A stretch of 64,000 bases of DNA from CAZTHM01 sp041946825. GTDB taxonomy: Bacteria > Acidobacteriota > Terriglobia > UBA7540. The stretch's first letter is position 1; every line of letters starts with the position of its first letter. Position numbers and translations under genes: made by a program. Under the pieces are notes generated by a model that saw nothing but the letters and a program-made list of their open reading frames with translations, did not search any database and was not told the origin of the DNA. The stretch is taken from NCBI GenBank assembly GCA_041946825.1, contig JBHGBD010000001.1, positions 1-64,000 on the forward strand, in the 5' to 3' direction. Shown here piece by piece: positions 41,991 through 50,510 of this stretch.

Positions 41991-43165
41991 AGGGACTCTG
42001 CATTCTGGGCTCGACGGGTTCGGTGGGCTGCAACACCCTCCGCGTGGTGAAGGACCATCCCGGCAGGTTCCGCGTCGTCTCGCTCGCGGCGGGAAAGAAC
42101 CTCGACCTCCTGGCCGAGCAGATCGACGAGTTCCATCCGCAACTGGTCTCGGTCCATGCCACCGAATGCCTGGACCCGCTCCGCGGGAGGCTGGAGGCCA
42201 GAGGCTATCGAGCTCCACTCGAAATCGAGGCGGGAACCGAAGGCCAGACCCGTGCGGCAACGCACCCGGAAGTCGACATTGTCGTCTCCTCTGCGCATGG
42301 CGTGACCGGGCTCCGGGCCACGTACGAAGCGGTGCGCGCGGGGAAGCGAATCGGCCTCGCCAACAAGGAGACGCTGGTGGTGGCGGGCGAGATCGTCATG
42401 CGCGCCGCCCGGGAAATGGGCGCGGAAATTCTCCCCATCGACAGCGAGCACAGCGCGGTCCATCAGTGCCTGCGCTCCGGCCATCGTGGCGAAGTGCGCC
42501 GGCTGATCCTGACCGGTTCGGGCGGGCCGTTTCGGAAGACCTCGGCCGCAGACCTCGACGCGGTTACGCCCGAGCGCGCCCTGGCCCACCCAGTCTGGAA
42601 AATGGGTTCGCGGATCACCATCGACTCCGCCACATTGATGAACAAGGGGCTGGAAATCATCGAGGCCCACTGGCTATTTGGCTTTCCGCCCGCCCAGATT
42701 GACGTCCTGATTCATCCCGAATCTATCGTCCATTCCATGATAGAATTTCAAGATGGGAGTGTCGTGGCCCAGCTTTCGGTTGCCGACATGCGCCTGCCCA
42801 TCCAATACGCCCTTACCCATCCGGAGCGGGTTGCGATGAGTGGGGATTCCCTGAGGCTGGACCTGCTTTCGGTGGGGCGATTGCACTTCGAGAGTCCCGA
42901 CAGCGCACGTTTTCCCTGTCTCGACCTGGCGCGCGCGGCGCTTCGGCAGGGCGGGGGAATGCCTGCGGCGCTGAATGCCGCGGATGAAGTCGCCGTAGAG
43001 GCCTTTTTGGCGGGGAAGCTTCGTTTCTCCTCGATCCCGCGGGTGATCGAGCAGGTGTTGAAGGTCACGCCGCGCGCGAAAGTGGATTCCATCGAAGACG
43101 TTCTGGCTTGCGACGCCGAAGCCCGAAATCACGCCCGGGAGCAAGCCGCGCGTTTTCAAGTTTGA
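41987..43165 (+). CDS. dxr: 1-deoxy-D-xylulose 5-phosphate reductoisomerase
   Basis: Second step of the MEP isoprenoid pathway (DXP to MEP, NADPH, divalent metal). Starting at the ATG overlapping the cdsA stop gives LCILGSTGSVGCNTLRVV at the N-terminus, the NADPH site. LANKETLVVAGEI, the metal/substrate loop ILPIDSEHSAVHQCL, and GSGGPFRKTS with the flexible-loop NPTW-like PVWKMGSRITIDSATLMNKGLE follow. 392 aa, normal. Together with ispG, two MEP genes are in this group. Confidence 0.97.
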   Translation: MKGLCILGSTGSVGCNTLRVVKDHPGRFRVVSLAAGKNLDLLAEQIDEFHPQLVSVHATECLDPLRGRLEARGYRAPLEIEAGTEGQTRAATHPEVDIVVSSAHGVTGLRATYEAVRAGKRIGLANKETLVVAGEIVMRAAREMGAEILPIDSEHSAVHQCLRSGHRGEVRRLILTGSGGPFRKTSAADLDAVTPERALAHPVWKMGSRITIDSATLMNKGLEIIEAHWLFGFPPAQIDVLIHPESIVHSMIEFQDGSVVAQLSVADMRLPIQYALTHPERVAMSGDSLRLDLLSVGRLHFESPDSARFPCLDLARAALRQGGGMPAALNAADEVAVEAFLAGKLRFSSIPRVIEQVLKVTPRAKVDSIEDVLACDAEARNHAREQAARFQV

Positions 43166-43181
43166 GGAGCTGGCACTCGAG

Positions 43182-44507
43182 ATGTTCGAGAATTTTCTTA
43201 CCAACGTTTTGGTCGTCATCGTGGTGCTTGGCTTCATGATTTTCATTCATGAGCTCGGGCACTTCCTTGCCGCCAAATCTTTCGGCGTTCGAGTGCTGGT
43301 ATTCTCTCTGGGTTTTGGCAAGCGGCTCCTCGGCTTCAAGCGGGGCGACACCGACTATCGCCTCAGCGCGCTGCCCTTCGGCGGCTACGTCAAGATGGCG
43401 GGCGACGAGCCTTCGGCGGTCCGCCAGGGCGAGCCGGGAGAGTTCCTGTCGCGTCCGCGCTGGCAGCGGTTCGTCGTGGTCATCATGGGGCCGGCGATGA
43501 ACGTCTTTTTGGCGTTTGCCCTGCTGACTGGCCTATATCGTTTCCATTTCCAGAAGCCCGCATACCAGGAACAGCCCGCGCGCGTGGGAGACGTCGAGCC
43601 GGATTCGCCCGCGGCACGCGCCGGAATCCAGCCCGGTGACCTGATTACGAGGCTGGATGGCCTTCGCGAGCCGAAGTGGGAAGACGTTGAGGTGAAGACG
43701 CTGACAACCGTGGACGAGGCAATCCCCGTCGATGTCCTTCGCGACGGCCAGAAGATCAGTCTTACCTTGAAGCCGGAGGCCAAAGGCCCCAACCGAATCG
43801 GCGACGCGGGATGGTATCCCTATGTGCCGGGCACCATCGACGCCGTCGAGGCGGGACTTCCCGCCAACCAGGTGGGGATGAAAGTTGGAGATCAGATCCT
43901 CAGCGTGGACGGCCGAAAGGCTTACTTTTGGCCGCGCGTCGCCTACCTGCTCCAGGAGGCCAAAGGTAAAGAAGTCGAGATTGCGGTACGGCGTGAAAAC
44001 TCAGACATGACTTTTCACGTCAAGCCGGTGCTCACCGAGGTGCGCGGCGAGAAACTCTGGCGGATCGGCGTGGCGTTCCGCAGCAACATGGTGGTGAAGC
44101 AACTTCCCCTGGGAGAGGCGCTTTCGGCCTCGGTGCGCGACAATTTGCGCAACTCTCTGGCCACATTCGATGTCCTCGGGAAGATCTTGACGCGCCGGAT
44201 GTCCACGCGCTCGCTTTCCGGGCCCATCGGCATCGCCCAACTTTCCGGCGAGGCCTATCGCGCTGGCATTCCCGAACTCCTGATGTTTGTCTGTTTCATC
44301 AGCCTGCAGTTGGGGATCTTTAACCTGCTGCCGATCCCGGTGCTGGATGGCGGCGTGATTCTCCTTCTCGCGGTCGAGAGTCTGATTCGCCGCGACCTGA
44401 GCCTGGAAGTAAAAGAACGCTTCGCGCAAGTCGGAATCGTCTTCCTTCTCCTGCTCGCGGTGTTCGTGATGTACAACGATATTCTGAAGACGTTCAGGCC
44501 GTATTAA
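43182..44507 (+). CDS. rseP: Site-2 intramembrane metalloprotease RseP
   Basis: Zinc protease that cuts anti-sigma factors or signal peptides in the membrane. The 441-aa protein has HELGH (23-27) in TM1, GDDP-like AGDEPSAVRQGEPGEFLSRPRWQRF, two PDZ domains (RAGIQPGDLITRLDGL; GLPANQVGMKVGDQILSVDG), and the third metal ligand in NLLPIPVLDGGVILLL. It lies in the usual dxr-rseP neighbourhood. No sigma or anti-sigma gene is adjacent. Confidence 0.96.
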   Translation: MFENFLTNVLVVIVVLGFMIFIHELGHFLAAKSFGVRVLVFSLGFGKRLLGFKRGDTDYRLSALPFGGYVKMAGDEPSAVRQGEPGEFLSRPRWQRFVVVIMGPAMNVFLAFALLTGLYRFHFQKPAYQEQPARVGDVEPDSPAARAGIQPGDLITRLDGLREPKWEDVEVKTLTTVDEAIPVDVLRDGQKISLTLKPEAKGPNRIGDAGWYPYVPGTIDAVEAGLPANQVGMKVGDQILSVDGRKAYFWPRVAYLLQEAKGKEVEIAVRRENSDMTFHVKPVLTEVRGEKLWRIGVAFRSNMVVKQLPLGEALSASVRDNLRNSLATFDVLGKILTRRMSTRSLSGPIGIAQLSGEAYRAGIPELLMFVCFISLQLGIFNLLPIPVLDGGVILLLAVESLIRRDLSLEVKERFAQVGIVFLLLLAVFVMYNDILKTFRPY

Positions 44508-44613
44508 CCATCGGCTCATCGAGCGATCGGATGATCGGTTCATCGGAGTCCTCTTCGATGGCCAGTTGGCTCAATCATTCGATGAAGCGGTCCCGCAGGG
44601 CATTGAGTAAACA

Positions 44614-45777
44614 ATGAATTTCAGCGATACGGAACATTTCCCGCAGCGTCGCAAAACTCGCTCCGTCAAGGTCGGCCGGCTGACGATTGGCGGCGATGCC
44701 GCGATTGTCGTCCAGTCGATGACCAAGACCGACACACGCGACGTGGGAAAGACCGTCGAGCAGATCCAGCAGATGGAAGCGGCGGGATGCGAGATTGTCC
44801 GCCTGGCCGTTCCCGACATCGAAGCCGCGCAGGCGCTGCCGGAAATCCGCAAGCGCTGCCCGGACTCCATCCTGGTCTCCGACATTCACTTCCAATACAA
44901 GTTCGCGTTGATGGCCCTGGATGCGGGGATCGACAAACTTCGCATCAACCCCGGCAACATCGGCGATGCGGACAAAGTCCGTGCTGTGGTTCGCCGTGCC
45001 CAGGAGCAGCATGTTCCCATCCGCATCGGGGTGAACGCCGGCTCGCTCGAGCGCCGGCTGCTTGAAAAGTACGGCTATCCGACGCCGGAAGCGATGGTCG
45101 AAAGCGCGCTCTACCACATCGGAATTCTCGAGGAGTTGGGATTTGGCGATACGATCGTTTCGCTGAAGGCTTCGAATGTGAAACTCACCGTGGCCGCGTA
45201 CCGCCTGCTGGCCAAACAGGTGGACTACCCTTTCCACCTCGGGATCACCGAGGCGGGCACGCAATTCTCGGGGACGGTCAAATCGTGCGTGGGCATGGGT
45301 ATGCTGCTCGCCGAGGGCATCGGCGACACGATCCGAGTGTCGCTGGCCACCGACCCTGTCGAAGAAGTCCGGGTCGCCTACGAGATGCTCAAAGCGCTCG
45401 AATTGCGAAGTCGCGGTCCGGTCGTCATCGCCTGCCCCACCTGCGGGCGCCTGGAAGTGGACCTTTTCAAAATCGCCGCGGAGATCGAGCAGGCCACGGC
45501 GCATATCAAGATGCCCATCAGCCTGGCGGTAATGGGATGCGCGGTGAATGGCCCGGGTGAGGCGCGCGAAGCCGACCTGGGCGTGGCCGCCGGCCGCGGC
45601 AACGGCATGATCTACCGCCAAGGCAAAGCTATTCGGCGCGTCACCGAAGAAGAGATCGTCCCCGCGCTGATGGAAGAAATTGACCGCTTCATCGCCGACC
45701 GGGCGGCGGGCACGAACACCGCGCCGCCGGAGATCACCTCACCCAGCGCGGAAAGCCCTCTTCCTATCCTCAAATAA
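44614..45777 (+). CDS. ispG: 4-hydroxy-3-methylbut-2-enyl diphosphate synthase
   Basis: Penultimate MEP-pathway enzyme carrying a [4Fe-4S] cluster. The 387-aa protein begins RRKTRSVKVGRLTIGGDAAIVVQSMTKTDTRDV. Cluster ligands are C274, C277 (CPTCGR) and C309 with the conserved Glu in GCAVNGPGEAREAD. Normal bacterial length without the plant-type insert. A 106-nt spacer with short ATCGG-like repeats separates it from rseP. Confidence 0.97.
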   Translation: MNFSDTEHFPQRRKTRSVKVGRLTIGGDAAIVVQSMTKTDTRDVGKTVEQIQQMEAAGCEIVRLAVPDIEAAQALPEIRKRCPDSILVSDIHFQYKFALMALDAGIDKLRINPGNIGDADKVRAVVRRAQEQHVPIRIGVNAGSLERRLLEKYGYPTPEAMVESALYHIGILEELGFGDTIVSLKASNVKLTVAAYRLLAKQVDYPFHLGITEAGTQFSGTVKSCVGMGMLLAEGIGDTIRVSLATDPVEEVRVAYEMLKALELRSRGPVVIACPTCGRLEVDLFKIAAEIEQATAHIKMPISLAVMGCAVNGPGEAREADLGVAAGRGNGMIYRQGKAIRRVTEEEIVPALMEEIDRFIADRAAGTNTAPPEITSPSAESPLPILK

Positions 45778-45810
45778 GCGATCGCGGCACCCTCCGCTCG
45801 AGATGTGAAC

Positions 45811-46431
45811 TCAGTAGGCGCCTCGGACCGTGTCCGAGCCCGTGGCGACCACGGCCGCTATAATCGCTGCCGCGGCCACGGCGAGCACCAATACCAGCGT
45901 TGCGCCGGCACTGAGATTCTTGTGCACGACCTGAACACTGTCGTAAGCCACTTCCACGGGGGTCTGTTCGTTATCCGGCAGGATCGTGAACCGATCCATC
46001 CCGATGGACCTGATATTCCCGTGCAGTTCGCGGTTGCCGTCGAACTTCACCATGATGTGCTCGCCGACGCCGAGGCCCACCACCGCTCGCCGTGCCTCCG
46101 GGGCGTTGATCTCGCCGGACGCCTTGTAGGACCGCTTGGCGGGTTTGAGTTCCGCGATTTGATCGTAGGCGATCGTTCGCGGGGTTTGCCAGTTCTCGGC
46201 CATCATCGTGAAGCCTTCATCGTTCACCTGGTTGATCGCGCCTTTCAATTTCGCGCCGTCGGTCAGCTTGACTTTTACCTGGGCGCCTTCGCCAAGGAGG
46301 TTCACAGATTGCTTCGTCTGTTCGACCGGGACGGGAGCCGCTGCCTTCGCCCAGAGAACGCTGTCGCTCACGGGAAGCAAAGAAACGCTCCAGATCAGTG
46401 ACCACACAATCGTTCTTCTCCATTCCGTCAT
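45811..46431 (-). CDS. Secreted/membrane-tethered protein, unknown
   Basis: 206 aa. Signal peptide or anchor at the N-terminus (TIVWSLIWSVSLLPVSDSVLWA) and a hydrophobic C-terminal helix (ATLVLVLAVAAAAIIAAVVATG). The middle has two copies of a short beta motif (VKVKLTDGAKLKGAINQVNDEGFTMM; IMVKFDGNRELHGNIRSIGMDRFTIL), which looks LSm/SH3-like. Not assigned to a known function. GGAGA lies 8 nt before the chosen ATG; an upstream ATG (46650) would add 73 residues with no domain. Confidence 0.7.
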   Translation of the reverse strand: MTEWRRTIVWSLIWSVSLLPVSDSVLWAKAAAPVPVEQTKQSVNLLGEGAQVKVKLTDGAKLKGAINQVNDEGFTMMAENWQTPRTIAYDQIAELKPAKRSYKASGEINAPEARRAVVGLGVGEHIMVKFDGNRELHGNIRSIGMDRFTILPDNEQTPVEVAYDSVQVVHKNLSAGATLVLVLAVAAAAIIAAVVATGSDTVRGAY

Positions 46432-46757
46432 CACGCACTCTCCGTTCAAAAGTTTCGGGGGTGAATTCGCACGTGAACACGTGCGCGCCATGCTGGGCCC
46501 GGCGCTCCAGCCGCGAAGGCCAGGCTTCAGGTGAGACGATGCCTCAACGCGCTGTTCAACATGGCGATGAACAGCGCGCCTACGTAAATTGCCCCGTATC
46601 CTTCGTGGCAAGTACTGTGCCACAAACTTAATGCAATAAGTCGTTTGCACGCAGTGAACTCCGGAGGCATTCAGTCTCGCGGACGGAGAAAAAATTTCCA
46701 GCGCATCTTCGAATCTTCAGGCTGGGCCGGGAGAGGTCGCGAAGTGCGGGTACGGCT
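46432..46757 (-). promoter_or_regulatory. Spacer with three inverted repeats upstream of the unknown secreted gene
   Basis: No gene seen. GCACGTG (46469-46475) and CACGTGC (46478-46484) form a 16-bp palindrome 38 bp from the gene start. CGCGCTGTTCA (46548-46558) pairs with TGAACAGCGCG (46568-46578). GTGGCA (46604-46609) pairs with TGCCAC (46617-46622). None is followed by a U tract. Operator or leader-structure roles are possible; evidence is symmetry only. Confidence 0.45.
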
Positions 46758-47744
46758 TCAGCGGGGGCGGCGGGGGTGCTCGACCGCGAGCGCGTTTGTC
46801 TTGCGCGCACGGAATTGCCGCAACAGGCGGAAGAACTTCAGCGAGCGGCGGGCGTCTTCCTGGATCTGCTCCTTCAGAATGGCGGGATTCTGGAATTTCA
46901 TTTCGTCGCGCAGGCGGTAGAGGAATTCGATTTCCATGTCGGGGCTCGTCACCTCGCCGGAGTAATCGAGCAGGAAGGTTTCGACGGTCAGCCGGTGGTC
47001 GCCGAAGGTTGGCTTGTGTCCGACGTTGGTGACCGAATCGTGCAGCGCGTCGCCCATCCGGGTGCGCGTGACGTACACGCCGATCTTGGGAAGCTGCTCC
47101 TCGACCGGAGCGAGGTTGAGGGTCGGGACGGTGTGCCGCCGCCCGACTCCCAGACCGGCCACGATCGGCCCATAAACCGAGAAGGGTCGTCCAAGCAGTC
47201 TGGTCGCAAGTTCCACGCGCCCCACCGAGAGCAGTTCGCGGATGCGTGTGCTCGAAACCCGCTCGCCTCGCACGACGAGCGTCGGGAGCACATGGAGACG
47301 AAAACCTTCCTGGCGCGAGAATTCAGCCAGGATTTCGACATCGCCTGACTGGCGGTAACCAAAGCGGAAGTTCGGCCCCACGTGTACAGAAGAAGCACGC
47401 AGACTGCCCACGAGAATCTGCCGCACGAATTCGCGCGGCGAAAGGTGCGCGAGATCCTTGGTGAAGGGAAGGACCACGAGGAGTTCGATGCCTAGGCTTT
47501 CGATCAGCCGGCGCTTTCGCTTGAGAGGCGTCAGCAGCTTGGGCGCGTGCTCGGGGGCGAGCAGCCTGATGGGATGCGGCTCGAACGTGACCGCCACCGG
47601 CAAAGCCTCTGAACTTCGCCCGGTTTCCACCACCTTGCGGAGCAGTCTCTGGTGGGCAAGGTGAACGCCGTCGAAATTGCCGATGGTCACGACGCTCGGC
47701 TCGGGCGCCTTGTCAAGTTCGCGGAGATTGTGAACGACGCGCAT
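46758..47744 (-). CDS. ribF: Bifunctional riboflavin kinase / FAD synthetase
   Basis: Makes FMN and then FAD. The 328-aa protein has the nucleotidyltransferase part with VVTIGNFDGVHLAHQRLLR (HxGH-like), VTFEPHPIRLLAPEHAPKLLT and VSSTRIRELLSVGRVELATRLLGRPFS. The kinase part has GVGRRHTVPTLNL, GVYVTRT and the end VETFLLDYSGE, with the catalytic Glu. Normal length. A purine-rich spacer separates it from the hydrolase gene upstream. Confidence 0.96.
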   Translation of the reverse strand: MRVVHNLRELDKAPEPSVVTIGNFDGVHLAHQRLLRKVVETGRSSEALPVAVTFEPHPIRLLAPEHAPKLLTPLKRKRRLIESLGIELLVVLPFTKDLAHLSPREFVRQILVGSLRASSVHVGPNFRFGYRQSGDVEILAEFSRQEGFRLHVLPTLVVRGERVSSTRIRELLSVGRVELATRLLGRPFSVYGPIVAGLGVGRRHTVPTLNLAPVEEQLPKIGVYVTRTRMGDALHDSVTNVGHKPTFGDHRLTVETFLLDYSGEVTSPDMEIEFLYRLRDEMKFQNPAILKEQIQEDARRSLKFFRLLRQFRARKTNALAVEHPRRPR

Positions 47745-47810
47745 TGTGGAAAACTAAAGGTCAAAGGCTAAAAGACAAAAACACAAACCACAAATCCAAA
47801 ATCATTTTCT

Positions 47811-48569
47811 TCAAAGTTCCACGCGCTGTCCGTCGTATGCCAACCGCACGTGAGGCGGCAGAGTCGCATTGGTTGCCTCGTGCCCCAACTCGTGCGCGAT
47901 GTGCGTGAAGAGCGCCCGCCGAGGTTCCAGGCGCTCGACGAGCGCCAGAGATTGCTGAATGTTCGAATGCGTCGGGTGTGGCTTGTGGCGCAAGGCGTCG
48001 AGGATCAGCAGATCCAGCCCTTCGAGCAGCGCGAGGGAGGTTTCCGGAATCGTGCTGAAGTCGGTGACGTATGCCGCCGAGCCAAACCGAAAGCCCAGCA
48101 CCGGTAGATCGCCGTGCAGCACCGGCACAGGAATCATCCTCAGCCCCCACAGCTCGAACGGGCCCTCGATCCTGTGGGGATCGACCTTCCCCACGCCGCC
48201 GTACTTGTAGGTCCCATTGAAGATGTAAGAGAAAACCTGGCGGAGCGTTTCCATCGAACGCTGGTCGGCCCAGATGGGCAGAGGGACCTGCTCGCGGAAA
48301 TAGAAGACGCGCGTGTCGTCCAGCCCCAGCACGTGGTCGGCGTGGCCGTGGGTGAAGACAACCGCGTCCAATCGATGTAACTTCTCGCGCAACGCCTGCT
48401 GGCGGAAATCCGGCGTGGTGTCAATCAGCACGGCGCGGCCGTCGAACTCGATGAGCAGTGAAGGTCGGGTCCGCTGGTCACGCGGGTCCGCGGACGTGCA
48501 CACCTTGCAGCTACAGGTGAGAGTCGGCACGCCCGTCGAGGTTCCGGTTCCGAGGAAGGTCAGTCTCAT
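47811..48569 (-). CDS. PhnP-like MBL-fold hydrolase
   Basis: 252 aa metallo-beta-lactamase fold. LGTGTSTGVPTLTCSCKVCTSADPRDQRTRPSLL has the extra Cys-rich structural metal site of the PhnP group. FTHGHADHVLGLDD is the metal motif; later His and Asp residues are in YVTDFST and FTHIAHELGHE. PhnP cleaves phosphoribosyl cyclic phosphate, but no phn genes are near, so the substrate is open. The start overlaps the DUF1844 stop by 4 nt, so they are coupled. Confidence 0.88.
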   Translation of the reverse strand: MRLTFLGTGTSTGVPTLTCSCKVCTSADPRDQRTRPSLLIEFDGRAVLIDTTPDFRQQALREKLHRLDAVVFTHGHADHVLGLDDTRVFYFREQVPLPIWADQRSMETLRQVFSYIFNGTYKYGGVGKVDPHRIEGPFELWGLRMIPVPVLHGDLPVLGFRFGSAAYVTDFSTIPETSLALLEGLDLLILDALRHKPHPTHSNIQQSLALVERLEPRRALFTHIAHELGHEATNATLPPHVRLAYDGQRVEL

Positions 48570-49009
48570 CGCGGTGACTGCCCGGCGCGTTTGTTGATCT
48601 CGACGAAGGTCAGGCGTAGGTCGTAGAGGACGTCGTCGAGCAGCTTCGCCTCGTCCGGAGTCAGGTTGCCGCGAGTCTTCTCCTGAAGGACCTCCAGGAG
48701 ATCGATCGTGCGCCGCGCGTTGTGAAGGTCCACGGGAATTCGTTCGCCGCCCGGCCCCGGAAGCAACCCCAACTGGAACATCGCCGTCGTGCTCAAATAG
48801 GAAACGAGCGTGTCGAAACCCGTGGGGCCCTGCTCCGATTCGTCGAGAGGTTCCGCCTCGTCGTCAGCCGAAGAAGAGGGAGGGATCTGCGAGCGCGCAG
48901 TGGGCTTCTCCTCGGGAGCGGATGCCTCATCGCGCCGGGCCCCCCCCGCGTCGAATGACCGGTGGTCAACCACCTTGAAACCGGATGGGTCTTCCTTTTC
49001 CTCAGGCAC
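48566..49009 (-). CDS. DUF1844 protein
   Basis: 147 aa. The C-terminal part is the DUF1844 domain: FDTLVSYLSTTAMFQLGLLPGPGG, then NARRTIDLLEVLQEKTRGNLTPDEAKLLDDVLYDLRLTFVEI. The N-terminal 65 residues are charged and disordered-looking. GTG at 49009 is chosen because GGGAGG lies 6 nt upstream; another GTG at 49030 is possible. Function unknown; DUF1844 is common in Acidobacteria, Planctomycetes and deltaproteobacterial groups. Confidence 0.85.
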   Translation of the reverse strand: MPEEKEDPSGFKVVDHRSFDAGGARRDEASAPEEKPTARSQIPPSSSADDEAEPLDESEQGPTGFDTLVSYLSTTAMFQLGLLPGPGGERIPVDLHNARRTIDLLEVLQEKTRGNLTPDEAKLLDDVLYDLRLTFVEINKRAGQSPR

Positions 49010-49706
49010 CGCAACCTCCCGCAGCAGCACTCCGCAACTCCAGCGCTGGGGTCCAAACTAGCCTTGCCGCGTCCTTCCAGTGTAACAATAACTCTACACG
49101 GCAACAAGACTGATATGCCGGAGCGGCGTGCAGGGAATGGCGTTGGCGGCTGGGGGATCCTGATAAATCACTGAAAATGAATGACTAATCAGCTTTGTAG
49201 AAAATCGCAACATTTGTTGATTCTAAATGACTTGTCAGCTTTGGGTGCTCTTGTGAAAGATTTTCATCTTGATTCTAAACGACTAGCTAGCTTCCCGATT
49301 TACGAGGTTATAGGCAAACTCCCATTGGCCCCCACTTCCAAACCTCCGGGGCGGGCCTTTGTGGTGGGGCGCTGCCAGGCACAAAGGAGCCGTTGGCGAG
49401 AGATTTTCTCTCTCGGTCTCGCACTCTAGCCTCACCATGTGACCTCCCAATGAATGTAGTCTATATCAATCGGCCAGAAATGTCAAGAGACAAATAGCCC
49501 GAACGCCGAAATTTCTACGCGCACATCAGAAGGCCGGTCTTTCGACGCCCTGGGAGTTCCCCCGGTGCGGCGGTGAAGCAACCGATATGTCGCAGCGGGT
49601 TCAGGGGAGCATGGCTTGCCATCCCGCCGCGCAGCCTGATACATTAACGACCTAGGCTTTCATCCCCGCGTCAACGCGAAGCGAAGCCGACTGTCGAGGA
49701 ACGGAC
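49010..49706. other. Long spacer with AT-rich repeat block
   Basis: No convincing gene. An AT-rich stretch (about 49160-49310) contains related direct repeats. TTGATTCTAAATGACTTGTC followed by AGCTT (49217-49241) and TTGATTCTAAACGACTAGCT followed by AGCTT (49269-49293) differ at four positions. A weaker third copy, AATGACTAATCAGCTTTG, lies at 49180-49197. A small hairpin CGAGAGA/TCTCTCG lies near 49395-49415. An 82-codon open frame here has no SD and unusual composition and is not called. Confidence 0.5.
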
Positions 49707-49742
49707 CTGGCCGAAGACACCCTGCGAAAGCTGGTAGAACTG

Positions 49743-50510
49743 ATGGCGCACCTGCGCAGCGAGCAGGGATGCCCCTGGGACCGCGCGCAGAACTATGACT
49801 CCGTCAAGGGCCTGCTGCTTGAAGAAGCCTACGAAGTTGTGGACGCGGTCAACCAGCGCGACTTCGACGCGCTTGAAGACGAGCTCGGCGATTTGCTCTT
49901 CCAGGTGGTGTTCTATTCCCGTCTCGCCGAAGAAGAGAAACGCTTCAGCATCGACGGCGTGATCGAGCGTGTCCACTCGAAGCTAGTGCGGCGTCACCCG
50001 CACGTTTTCGGCGAAACCCGCGCCCGCAACGCGGAAGAAGCGCTGCGAAGCTGGAACAAGGTCAAGGAGAGCGAGCGAGCCGCCAACGGGGGCAAGGCGG
50101 GAAAGTCGCTGATGGACGGAATTGCGCCGGCGCTGCCCGCAACGCTCGAAGCCTACGAACTGGGCGTCCGCGCGGCGGAGGTGGGTTTCGATTGGCCGAA
50201 AGTGGACGACCTGCTGGCCAAAGTGGAGGAAGAAATCCACGAGCTGCGCGGCGAACTGGCGGCAACTTCCGGACAGGGGAGCCGTCCCGTCGAGGAAGAA
50301 GTGGGCGACCTCCTTTTTGCCGCCGCCAACCTGGCGCGATACCTCCACACCGATCCCGAGAGCTGCCTGCGACGCGCCAACCAGAAATTCAAACGCCGGT
50401 TTCAGCTGATGGAAGAAGAGGTTACGCGGCGCGGCAAGCGAGTCCGCGAATGCTCGCCTGCGGAGCTTGACTCGATCTGGGAAGAATTGAAAACACGAGA
50501 ACCGAAGTGA
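49743..50510 (+). CDS. mazG: Nucleoside triphosphate pyrophosphohydrolase MazG
   Basis: Hydrolyses NTPs to NMPs and removes aberrant nucleotides. Two MazG domains are present: GCPWDRAQNYDSVKGLLLEEAYEVVDAVNQRDFDALEDELGDLLFQVVFY (first, with EExxE and ExxD) and EIHELRGEL...VEEEVGDLLFAAANLARYL (second). Homologues have about 12 more residues before MAHLR. In this frame no ATG, GTG or TTG lies upstream, but CTG at 49707 has GAGGA 6 nt before it and would restore LAEDTLRKLVEL. A non-standard start is therefore likely; the ATG is given as the conservative limit. The stop overlaps the next GTG. Confidence 0.93.
   Translation: MAHLRSEQGCPWDRAQNYDSVKGLLLEEAYEVVDAVNQRDFDALEDELGDLLFQVVFYSRLAEEEKRFSIDGVIERVHSKLVRRHPHVFGETRARNAEEALRSWNKVKESERAANGGKAGKSLMDGIAPALPATLEAYELGVRAAEVGFDWPKVDDLLAKVEEEIHELRGELAATSGQGSRPVEEEVGDLLFAAANLARYLHTDPESCLRRANQKFKRRFQLMEEEVTRRGKRVRECSPAELDSIWEELKTREPK

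Noticed and set aside
41522..42670. 382-codon open frame antisense to cdsA/dxr
   Set aside because: Shadow of two clear housekeeping genes; no domain recognised.
49160..49310. Possible CRISPR remnant
   Set aside because: Repeats are few, degenerate and not palindromic, and no cas gene is near.
49181..49429. 82-codon frame in the AT-rich spacer
   Set aside because: No SD, no domain, and it covers the direct repeats; more likely non-coding.
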